A stretch of DNA of 26,750 nucleotides from JBGUVL01 sp045134375 (GTDB taxonomy: Bacteria > Bacillota_I > Bacilli_A > Erysipelotrichales > Erysipelotrichaceae). Under the pieces are notes generated by a model that saw only the letters and a list, made by a program, of their open reading frames with translations, searched no databases and was not told the origin of the DNA. Position numbers and translations under genes: made by a program. Location of the stretch: NCBI GenBank assembly GCA_045134375.1, contig JBGUVL010000028.1, positions 1 through 26,750 on the forward strand, read 5' to 3'. This document shows, one piece after another, positions 1 to 6,898 of the stretch. The number at the start of each line of letters is the position of its first letter. The first letter of the stretch is position 1.

Positions 1-2676
1 ATACAAGAGAGTGAAGTATTCACTGCGGTTGCTATTGCAGAAAGTCTTGGGATTAGTCGGAATACGGTTTCTCAATATTTGAATCAATTGGTAAAGAATG
101 GAAAAGTGATTAAAATCAACACACGTCCTGTTTATTTTTTTGATAAAGAAATTTTGGAAACGATTTACTCAATCCATTTTGATTCGTTTGAATATCCTTC
201 TTTTCATGATTTTAATCAACGATTAAAAAATACAGTAAGAGATTTTGAAAAATTAATAGGATATAACAATTCTTTGCATACCGTTGTAGAACATTGTAAG
301 GCAGCAATATCTTATCCTGGAATGGGATTACCGATTTTGATTTATGGTCCAACCGGGACGGGGAAAAGCATGATTGCTTCCTTGATGTATGAATATGCAT
401 TAAATGAGAAAATCATAAGCAAAGAAAAACGCTTTATTGCGGTCAATTGTAGTGAGTATGCAAATAATCCAGAATTGTTAACTGCAAATTTGTTTGGCTA
501 TGTAAAAGGAGCTTATACCGGAGCCGAAGAAGACAATCCTGGCTTGATTGCTTTAGCCGATGGTGGCATCCTTTTTTTAGATGAAGTTCATTGTTTAAAA
601 GCAGAATGTCAAGAAAAATTATTTTTCTTTATGGATAAAGGAATGTACCATAAGGTAGGAGATAATGATAACTGGTATTATTCAAAATGTCATTTAGTAT
701 TTGCAACCACCGAAGAACCACAGAATGCATTATTAAAGACTTTGTTACGACGTATACCGATTACTGTTATTGTACCATCTTTAAAAGAGCGCCCATTAGT
801 AGAAAAGAAGCAGTTGATTTATACCATTTTAAAAAAAGAAAGCGAGCGGTTAAGAAAGCCAATTTCTATCAGTAATATTGCTTATCATACATTGATGGAT
901 TATGAATTTAGTGGCAATGTAGGAGAAATGAAAAATGCGTTGAAAGCAACATGTGCAACAGCGTTTTTGGCGCATAATGATAAACAGAATCTAGAAATCA
1001 ATATGTATGATCTTCCCGATTATTTTTTTACGCCCTCTACCTCGGTGCAAGTAAAAGCACCAAAAAATAGCGATGAGATGATGTTTGATATTGAACAATT
1101 AGTAAGCAATATTGAAAACTCTACGCCATTGCTTCATCTTTATGATAATATGTTGAAGCAATTTTCACATTATACACAAAATAAGATAGATTTTACTTCA
1201 TTGATTGAGGAATATACAAAATTATTAGATAACTATATTAATTTTGTAGTATACAAAAATCGGTATCGAAATAATACAAATGATACTTTTTTATTAAAAG
1301 TGCTTGATAAAATTTATTCTATTGTGATGAATAAATATTCTTTGAATGTACCAAATAGTGAAATTCAGGTATTTTCAAAAATTATTAGTGATTATACTCG
1401 CTATACGTTGGATGCAAAAGTGTGGACTTCCTTTGTTAAAAATGAAGTGGATGCTTTATTGCAGTTATTAAAAGAAAAAGTACCACGAGCTTATAATATT
1501 GCCAATGAAGTCGTAAATAATGTAGCGTTAAATCTTGATTTAGAATTAGATGATCTAATGAGTGCAATTTTCACTGTTTCCTTTATTTCGGATGAAAAAA
1601 ATAGCACTTCGACTTGTGCGGGTCTTATTTTAGCTCATGGCTATTCGACTGCTAGTAGCATTGCCAATACCGTGAATCGAATTTTGGGAGAATATGTATT
1701 TGATGGTATTGATATGCAGATTGATTTAAGCATGGATAAAGTAGCAATGTTAGCTGATGAATATTTAAAACGAAAGAACTCCATTGAAGAATTGATTCTA
1801 TTGGTCGATATGGGAAGTTTAGAAGAAATTTATAAGCGAATGCGACCAATAGCAAATTGTAATATCGCATTAATGAATAATGTTTCTACTGCTATGGCGC
1901 TAGAAGCAGGAAATGGATTATTACACGGGAAAAGCGTACAGGATATAATTACTGACATCAAACAGCATTATACTTTAACAACACATTATATTCAGGGAAT
2001 TCCCAAGAAAAACGCTATCATAACGATTTGTGCAACTGGCTTTGGGACGGCTCAAAAATTTAGTGAATTGTTAAATAGCAGTATGCCAAAAAGAACTTTA
2101 GATGTGATTGCGTATGATTATCAATCGTTGGTTGAAAATGGAATCGAAGATGTGGTGTTTGATCGTTATAATGTAAGGTTGATGGTAGGAACACTAAATC
2201 CAAATATCGAAAAAATCGATTTTATTTCGGTAGAAGAATTGATGATGGATGAGGGTCTTGATCATTTGTGTAGCATTATGCAAGAGTTTTTAGAAGAGGA
2301 AGAAGTAGCAAAGTTCCGTTCTAATATAATGAAGAATTTTACTTTGGCCAATATTGTGAATCATTTGACAATTCTAAATGCTGAAAAAGTGATTGATGAT
2401 GTGGAGGAAATTGTTGAGGAAATGGAGCATGGATTTGATTGCGAACTGGACACGACACGAAAAGCAGGTTTGTATATTCATATTAGCTGTTTGATTGAAC
2501 GTTTAATTTTAAAGAATGAAATCAATCGTGTAGAACATCAGGATGAGATGGTGCAACGAAATAAAGAATATCTACGCATCATGAAGCAGGCTTTTAGTGG
2601 CGTGGAAATGCGATATAGTGTCGATGTACCTGATGCTGAACTATTATACATTTTAAATTATTTTAAAAACATGTAA
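1..2676 (+). CDS. LevR-type sigma-54-dependent PTS regulator (5' end outside window)
   Basis: This is a transcriptional activator that opens sigma-54 promoters and senses sugar through PTS phosphorylation. The frame is open from base 1, where the N-terminal helix-turn-helix is already under way (IAESLGISRNTVSQYLNQL), so the true start lies upstream; a TTG at 79 falls inside this helix and is not the start. Visible in order: Walker A GPTGTGKS (nt 346-369), the sigma-54 contact loop as GAYTGA (nt 508-525), Walker B LFLDE (nt 571-585), a PRD-like helical stretch, an EIIA-Man-like segment with LILAHG (His codon 1636-1638), an EIIB-like segment ICATGFGTA (Cys codon 2029-2031), and a C-terminal PRD with IHISCLIERL. 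This is the LevR/ManR architecture. I do not see the usual conserved His in the first PRD. The gene lies just upstream of a mannose-type PTS operon with a -24/-12 promoter, its likely target. Confidence 0.93.
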   Translation: MQESEVFTAVAIAESLGISRNTVSQYLNQLVKNGKVIKINTRPVYFFDKEILETIYSIHFDSFEYPSFHDFNQRLKNTVRDFEKLIGYNNSLHTVVEHCKAAISYPGMGLPILIYGPTGTGKSMIASLMYEYALNEKIISKEKRFIAVNCSEYANNPELLTANLFGYVKGAYTGAEEDNPGLIALADGGILFLDEVHCLKAECQEKLFFFMDKGMYHKVGDNDNWYYSKCHLVFATTEEPQNALLKTLLRRIPITVIVPSLKERPLVEKKQLIYTILKKESERLRKPISISNIAYHTLMDYEFSGNVGEMKNALKATCATAFLAHNDKQNLEINMYDLPDYFFTPSTSVQVKAPKNSDEMMFDIEQLVSNIENSTPLLHLYDNMLKQFSHYTQNKIDFTSLIEEYTKLLDNYINFVVYKNRYRNNTNDTFLLKVLDKIYSIVMNKYSLNVPNSEIQVFSKIISDYTRYTLDAKVWTSFVKNEVDALLQLLKEKVPRAYNIANEVVNNVALNLDLELDDLMSAIFTVSFISDEKNSTSTCAGLILAHGYSTASSIANTVNRILGEYVFDGIDMQIDLSMDKVAMLADEYLKRKNSIEELILLVDMGSLEEIYKRMRPIANCNIALMNNVSTAMALEAGNGLLHGKSVQDIITDIKQHYTLTTHYIQGIPKKNAIITICATGFGTAQKFSELLNSSMPKRTLDVIAYDYQSLVENGIEDVVFDRYNVRLMVGTLNPNIEKIDFISVEELMMDEGLDHLCSIMQEFLEEEEVAKFRSNIMKNFTLANIVNHLTILNAEKVIDDVEEIVEEMEHGFDCELDTTRKAGLYIHISCLIERLILKNEINRVEHQDEMVQRNKEYLRIMKQAFSGVEMRYSVDVPDAELLYILNYFKNM

Positions 2677-2717
2677 GATAACTCCAAATTTAACACCAAA
2701 AATTCCAATTTATTCTT

Positions 2718-2752
2718 AAAAAGTGTGTTCGACACTGTTGGGCACGCTTTTT
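2718..2752 (+). terminator. possible terminator hairpin overlapping the sigma-54 promoter
   Basis: AAAAAGTGTG (2718-2727) can pair with CACGCTTTTT (2743-2752), with one G-U pair and a 15-nt loop, ending in a short T run. It could terminate the regulator transcript. The same bases hold the sigma-54 promoter, so the pairing may be partly coincidental; the T run is short and the stem is weak. Confidence 0.35.
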
Positions 2753-2756
2753 GCTG
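2739..2756 (+). promoter_or_regulatory. sigma-54 (-24/-12) promoter of the PTS operon
   Basis: The sequence TGGGCACGCTTTTTGCTG fits the sigma-54 consensus TGGCACG-N4-TTGC with one mismatch. The invariant GG (2741-2742) and GC (2753-2754) are separated by exactly 10 bases. Predicted transcription start is about 2766, just ahead of the AGGAGGTG ribosome binding site of the EIIB gene, so the leader is very short. The position directly behind a LevR-type activator supports it strongly. Confidence 0.85.
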
Positions 2757-2782
2757 TATATATTGTGACAGGAGGTGAAAGA

Positions 2783-3259
2783 ATGGCGGAGCCAAACATT
2801 TTACTTACAAGAATTGATAATCGTCTGGTTCATGGTCAGGTCGGAGTAACATGGACAAAGACATTAGGGGCAAATTTGATTATCGTTGCTGATGACACGG
2901 TAGCTGCAGAGCCTTTACAGCAGTCGTTAATGGAAGTGACTGCGAAATCTTCTGGTGCAGGAATTCGTTTTTTTAGCATTGAAAAAACGGCTGCTATCAT
3001 TGGCAATGCTGCTCCAGAGCAGAAAATCTTCATTGTTTGTAAGACACCAAAAGAAGTAAGAAGATTAGTGGAAGCGGGAGTATCCCTAAAAGATGTAAAT
3101 GTAGGAAATATGCATTTTTCTGAAGGGAAACGTTCGATTACCAAAAAGGTGTATGTAAATGATGAGGATATGGATGACTTGAAATATCTGGCTGCACAAG
3201 GAATCAATGTTTATATTCAAGATGTTCCAGGGGATCCAATCACAAAAATTGAATCATAA
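2783..3259 (+). CDS. PTS mannose/fructose/sorbose-family EIIB component
   Basis: A cytoplasmic phosphotransfer subunit of 158 residues, which passes phosphate from EIIA to the incoming sugar. The active-site motif RIDNRLVHGQVG holds the phosphorylated His17, and the length is normal for the family. I place the start at ATG 2783 because it has an AGGAGGTG site 5 bases upstream; the frame is open further upstream (to 2723), but that extension would run through the sigma-54 promoter and ahead of the predicted transcript start. EIIC follows after 18 bases. The family includes mannose, sorbose, fructose and GalNAc transporters, and I cannot assign the substrate from sequence. Confidence 0.95.
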   Translation: MAEPNILLTRIDNRLVHGQVGVTWTKTLGANLIIVADDTVAAEPLQQSLMEVTAKSSGAGIRFFSIEKTAAIIGNAAPEQKIFIVCKTPKEVRRLVEAGVSLKDVNVGNMHFSEGKRSITKKVYVNDEDMDDLKYLAAQGINVYIQDVPGDPITKIES

Positions 3260-3277
3260 AAAGGAGAGAAAAAGATT

Positions 3278-4078
3278 ATGGAGATTACATTATTACAGGG
3301 TATCATGCTTGCAATCGCTGCGGTAATCATTGGTATCGACTATTGGCTTGAAGCATTCTTCATTTTCCGTCCATTAGTTGTATCTACGATTACTGGAATT
3401 ATTTTGGGCGATGTTACGCTGGGGTTAAAATGTGGTGCACTAATTGAATTGGCATTTGCAGGGTTGACACCAGCGGGAGGAACACAACCTCCTAACCCAG
3501 TACTTGCTGGTTTTATGGGAACGGTTCTTGCTTATACGACAGGCTCCACTCCTGAAATTGCATTAGGACTTTGTTTACCATTCTCATTTTTGATGCAGTA
3601 TGTTATTTTATTCTATTATTCAGCATTCTCATTCTTTATGGGAAAAGCGGATAAAATGGCCGAAGCATCCGATGTAAAAGGATTTACAAAATTAAATTTA
3701 TTAACGATTGGGATTGTTGCTTTAACATACGGTGTGATTGTCTTCTTATGTACGTATGTAGCACAGGAGCCAATGGCAAATTTAGTTAATTCATTACCTG
3801 AATTTATTACTCATGGTTTAGAAGTTGCTGGTGGTATTCTTCCAGCTGTTGGATTTGGTATGTTATTACGAGTTATGATGAAAGCAAAATATATTCCATA
3901 CTTCATTGCAGGATTCTTAATGGCAACATTCTGTGAAATGAGCAATTTGCTTCCAGTAGCATTATTAGGTACGATTTTTGCTTTGATTGATTACTTCGGA
4001 GCAAAACAGAGAAAAGAAGATATTGACGAAGCATTACGTAATGCTGGTCAAGGAGGAAATACACATGGCGGAATATAA
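3278..4078 (+). CDS. PTS mannose-family EIIC membrane component
   Basis: A 266-residue integral membrane protein forming, with EIID, the sugar channel of a mannose-type PTS permease. It has about seven hydrophobic segments, and the conserved region GLTPAGGTQPPNPVLAG near residues 62-78 is typical of this subunit. An AAAGGAG ribosome binding site precedes ATG 3278. Its 3' end overlaps the EIID start by 14 bases, which suggests translational coupling. Some features (GIDYWLEAFF near the N terminus) recall the GalNAc/sorbose branch, but this is an impression, not a substrate assignment. Confidence 0.94.
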   Translation: MEITLLQGIMLAIAAVIIGIDYWLEAFFIFRPLVVSTITGIILGDVTLGLKCGALIELAFAGLTPAGGTQPPNPVLAGFMGTVLAYTTGSTPEIALGLCLPFSFLMQYVILFYYSAFSFFMGKADKMAEASDVKGFTKLNLLTIGIVALTYGVIVFLCTYVAQEPMANLVNSLPEFITHGLEVAGGILPAVGFGMLLRVMMKAKYIPYFIAGFLMATFCEMSNLLPVALLGTIFALIDYFGAKQRKEDIDEALRNAGQGGNTHGGI

Positions 4079-4865
4079 AAAGGTGTTGACAAAAAGTGAT
4101 ATTACAAAACTAGGTATTCGATCCTCCCTATTACAGGCATCTTTCAACTATGAAAGAATGCAAGCAGGAGGTTGGACTTGGGCTATGCTTCCAACGTTGG
4201 AAAAAATATATGGGGATGATAAAGAGAAAATGGCTGCCGCAATGACAGATAATCTTGAATTCATTAATACCCATCCTAATTTTGTTGGATTTTTAATGGG
4301 ATTGTTATTGTCATTAGAAGAAAGTGGAGAATCACGCGATTTGATCAAAGGGTTAAAGGTGGCTTTGTTTGGACCGATTGCAGGAATTGGGGATGCTATT
4401 TTCTGGTTCACTTTATTGCCAATCGTTGCAGGTATTTCATGTTCCTTTGCATCGCAAGGTTCCTTACTTGGACCTATGATTTTCGTAAGTGTCTATGTCG
4501 TAATTTGGGTATTGCGTATCGTTTGGACACAATTAGGCTATACTTTAGGTACGAAATCAATTGATATGATCAAGGACAATTCTGAGATTATTTCGAATTC
4601 TGCTACTATTTTAGGTATTACTGTTATCGGTGCTTTGATTGCTTCTTATGTCAACATCAATTTATTACCTGTTATTATGGTTGATGGCGGAATTGAAGTT
4701 CCTGTTCAGAGTGAATTCTTTGATAAAATCATTCCTAATTTCTTGCCAATGATTTATACATTAGCGATGTTCTATTTGTTAAAGAAAAAACAAGTAAGTC
4801 CAATTGTTTTGATTATTGGAACGATTGTTCTTGCGATTGTTTGTTCTTTTATTGGGTTGTTATAA
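4065..4865 (+). CDS. PTS mannose-family EIID membrane component
   Basis: A 266-residue membrane subunit that pairs with EIIC. The N-terminal half is cytoplasmic and carries the family motif SSLLQASFNYERMQAGGW; the conserved GIGDAIFWFTLLPI stretch follows, and the C-terminal third is hydrophobic. I choose ATG 4065 because GGAGG lies 8 bases upstream and the protein then begins exactly where EIID proteins normally do; a longer reading from 3987 would merely lie over the EIIC gene. It is the last gene of the operon and is followed by a strong terminator. The operon has no EIIA, so phosphate must come from an EIIA encoded elsewhere. Confidence 0.95.
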   Translation: MAEYKKVLTKSDITKLGIRSSLLQASFNYERMQAGGWTWAMLPTLEKIYGDDKEKMAAAMTDNLEFINTHPNFVGFLMGLLLSLEESGESRDLIKGLKVALFGPIAGIGDAIFWFTLLPIVAGISCSFASQGSLLGPMIFVSVYVVIWVLRIVWTQLGYTLGTKSIDMIKDNSEIISNSATILGITVIGALIASYVNINLLPVIMVDGGIEVPVQSEFFDKIIPNFLPMIYTLAMFYLLKKKQVSPIVLIIGTIVLAIVCSFIGLL

Positions 4866-4900
4866 GAAGGTTCTCCTTACTTTTTCTAGTAAAAAAAGTT

Positions 4901-4945
4901 GTAATCCTACCAAAAGTTTTACTGGTAGGATTGCGCTTTTTTTTT
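4901..4945 (+). terminator. intrinsic terminator of the PTS operon
   Basis: An 11-bp stem (GTAATCCTACC paired with GGTAGGATTGC, one G-U) with a 12-nt loop is followed by GC and nine T residues. It lies 35 bases after the EIID stop. Confidence 0.93.
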
Positions 4946-5043
4946 ATGATAGAAAAAGGATTCGTCATTATGTTTGTATGATCGTGGGTAGGAAGATAAC
5001 GAAGATACAAAAGATTCATCACTTCAAATAAGATGGAGGATCT

Positions 5044-5142
5044 ATGATTCAAAAAAATATGGAACATTGTGTGTGGGAATATCGCATCTTGTTTGTACTA
5101 TGCAACAGTAGTATCAATTTAATGTTTTTTGATTGTTCATAA
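5044..5142 (+). CDS. possible 32-residue small protein, unknown
   Basis: An ATG at 5044 preceded by GGAGGA (5035-5040) opens a 32-codon frame (starting MIQKNMEHCVWEY) that ends at TAA 5140-5142, exactly where the stem of the next terminator begins. The precise fit between ribosome site, frame and terminator is suggestive, but the protein is short, resembles nothing I know, has no visible promoter of its own, and lies after the PTS terminator. It could be chance. Confidence 0.22.
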   Translation: MIQKNMEHCVWEYRILFVLCNSSINLMFFDCS

Positions 5143-5193
5143 AAAAGGCGGTAAGCCTACCCAATGGTAATTAGGTATTTTTACCGCCTTTTT
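5141..5193. terminator. bidirectional terminator before the convergent glycosyltransferase
   Basis: AAAAAAGGCGGTAA (5141-5154) pairs with TTACCGCCTTTTT (5181-5193), and a small inner CCTA/TAGG pairing lies in the loop. T runs exist on both strands, so it can end the minus-strand glycosyltransferase transcript and any plus-strand read-through. The minus gene's stop codon (5192-5194) sits at its edge. Confidence 0.9.
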
Positions 5194-6169
5194 ATTCGTT
5201 ATCTTCTGTATTTTGTCTGCTACGATTTAAGATATCCAACATGATCGATGGATCTAAAATTTCTTTTTCTTTCGTTTCTGATTCTTTAAGTTTAATATAA
5301 TCTTCATTATATTTATCAAAATATTCTTGGTATAAATCAAAATTATCATCTAATGTAATCTTAGAAGCAAACATTGCTTCTGGATGTTGTTCGATGATTT
5401 CTTTCTTGATCGCTAATGCATCGCTGCTTTCACACCATTTTCCTTCTGGTCCTACCACACGATAATCCTTATTGATATGCAAGTCTTCTCCATTGGTATA
5501 AACAAAACGATTCATCATCATTGGAATATACATTTCTTCTGGATACCAGGAAAGTTTAAAAGTCGAAGCTACGTAGCTAAAATTTTCGCTCAGTATCATT
5601 GCGGTTTTACGTGAAATCATAAACCAAGGACTACCAATGACATAGGTATCTTTTAATTTTCTCTTGACTCCTAATACATTTAATATGGATGCGATTCCTC
5701 GACAAGAAGAACGGATGAACTTGCTGGTAGGGAATGCGATTAAGTTTGTTAAAGTATAGAATTTCTCACTCTTTGGACGTAAATTGGTATCTTCCTTCTC
5801 ACTACGATCGACATAATAGAAATCTTTTCCATCGTTTTCTTCTAAAAAGGCAACAATTTCATTACGAGATTTGATTGGCATCATCCCGTCGGTTAGATTG
5901 ATGAAATAATCAAATCCACCTAATTCAATGGCTTCCTTCATTTGAATGATAGTACCTCTAGCTAAAGAAAGATCCCCTTGTTGCGCAAATTCTTGCGTAT
6001 GAGAAATATGAACGCGTTTTTCATCGGCATAGACAAAACTGATTTTTTCACGCAGATCATTATCGTTGATCATTAAAAAAACATGATCTTGTTGTTTGAT
6101 TAATTGATTGACGGATTCGATAACTTCATCATAGCCACGCTCCGAGTGCATTAAGTAAGCTATTTTCAT
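5192..6169 (-). CDS. GT14-like core-2/I-branching glycosyltransferase
   Basis: A 325-residue protein resembling the core-2/I-branching N-acetylglucosaminyltransferase family (GT14, PF02485). The opening MKIAYLMHSERG, the central LSLARGTIIQMKEAI followed by FDYFINLTDGMMPIKS, and KDFYYVDRSE match the family's order of signatures (first strand, 'S-x-V-x-A' helix, 'LSGxDYPL' equivalent, 'FIE' equivalent). No signal peptide or membrane segment is seen, so it is cytoplasmic, as are bacterial relatives thought to decorate cell-surface polysaccharides. The start has a GGAGGT site 7 bases upstream. It is monocistronic and divergent from the isomerase operon. Donor and acceptor are unknown. Confidence 0.82.
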   Translation of the reverse strand: MKIAYLMHSERGYDEVIESVNQLIKQQDHVFLMINDNDLREKISFVYADEKRVHISHTQEFAQQGDLSLARGTIIQMKEAIELGGFDYFINLTDGMMPIKSRNEIVAFLEENDGKDFYYVDRSEKEDTNLRPKSEKFYTLTNLIAFPTSKFIRSSCRGIASILNVLGVKRKLKDTYVIGSPWFMISRKTAMILSENFSYVASTFKLSWYPEEMYIPMMMNRFVYTNGEDLHINKDYRVVGPEGKWCESSDALAIKKEIIEQHPEAMFASKITLDDNFDLYQEYFDKYNEDYIKLKESETKEKEILDPSIMLDILNRSRQNTEDNE

Positions 6170-6189
6170 AAAAATACCTCCGTTTCTTA

Positions 6190-6217
6190 ATTATAACACT
6201 ATTGCCAATAATGTCAC
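6190..6217 (-). promoter_or_regulatory. sigma-A promoter of the glycosyltransferase gene
   Basis: On the minus strand GTGACA (6212-6217) and TATAAT (6190-6195) are separated by 16 bases, about 20 bases before the start codon at 6169. Confidence 0.65.
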
Positions 6218-6286
6218 GAATTATCGCTACTAGTTTTTATCAAAAATTAGGAAAACGGAAGTCATGTAAAATAAAGAAAAAAACAA

Positions 6287-6316
6287 TTGACATAAAAATT
6301 ATAATGTTATAACATT
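6287..6316 (+). promoter_or_regulatory. promoter with palindromic operator of the isomerase operon
   Basis: A perfect -35 box TTGACA (6287-6292) is followed at 17 bases by TAACAT (6310-6315) as the probable -10. The perfect 14-bp palindrome AATGTTATAACATT (6303-6316) covers the -10 box. The same half-sites, AATGT and ACATT four bases apart, occur at two other promoters in this window (11947-11960 and 12017-12030). A repressor bound here would block RNA polymerase. I infer that it is a GntR-family site. Confidence 0.75.
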
Positions 6317-6337
6317 TAGATTGTAAAGGAGGGAATT

Positions 6338-6898
6338 ATGGAAATTGTTAAGGCGAACGTATATCAGGACTTTTGCAATGGCGTGATGAGTGGTAACGAA
6401 GTGGTTAAAAGTGTGAAACTACTAAAAGATGCCAGACATTTTTATGCTAACGGGGATTGTGACTTGGATGACAATACCGTGATGTACGAAGTGTATTCTT
6501 ATTCCAAAGGTGAGGCTACGCAAGTTGGTAATTTAAATTGGGGATTAACGGTAATGAAACCCGTTATGATCAACCAAGAATACAACATGACAAGAGGGCA
6601 TTTCCATGTAGATCGTAATTGTGCCGAAATCTATTTTTGCTTGCATGGAGAGGGATTATTGTTATTCATGGATGAAACTGGGCACTGCTTTGCAGAAGAA
6701 ATGCGTGTTGGCAGTATTCATCATATTGATGGTCGTTTGGCGCATCGTTTAGTGAATACAGGAAAAGAGGAACTTCGTGTAGGAGCTTGTTGGCCAAGTA
6801 CAGCAGGACACGATTACAAACAGATCGAAGACCATCCATTCACGGTAAGAATCATGGAAGAAAATGGAAAAGTAGTTGTAAAGGAGGAGAAAGAGTAA
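6338..6898 (+). CDS. cupin-type phosphoglucose isomerase family protein
   Basis: A 186-residue single-domain cupin of the archaeal-type glucose-6-phosphate isomerase family (PF06560), metal-dependent enzymes interconverting aldose and ketose 6-phosphates. The metal-binding motif is intact: TRGHFH with His88 and His90, Glu97 in AEIYFCLHGEG, and His136 in RLAHRLVN. Length matches the family (about 190). AAAGGAGG lies 6-7 bases before ATG 6338. It is first in an operon: its TAA overlaps the ATG of the next gene by one base. A second, longer cupin of the same family closes the operon, so the two probably act on different substrates or one may be regulatory. The true substrate is unknown. Confidence 0.85.
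   Translation: MEIVKANVYQDFCNGVMSGNEVVKSVKLLKDARHFYANGDCDLDDNTVMYEVYSYSKGEATQVGNLNWGLTVMKPVMINQEYNMTRGHFHVDRNCAEIYFCLHGEGLLLFMDETGHCFAEEMRVGSIHHIDGRLAHRLVNTGKEELRVGACWPSTAGHDYKQIEDHPFTVRIMEENGKVVVKEEKE

Noticed and set aside
2836..3207. A 123-codon open frame on the minus strand
   Set aside because: It lies wholly inside the well-supported EIIB gene, has no ribosome site, and is compositionally a shadow.
4816..5031. A 71-codon plus-strand frame after the PTS operon
   Set aside because: It runs across the end of EIID and through the terminator hairpin, and lacks a ribosome site.
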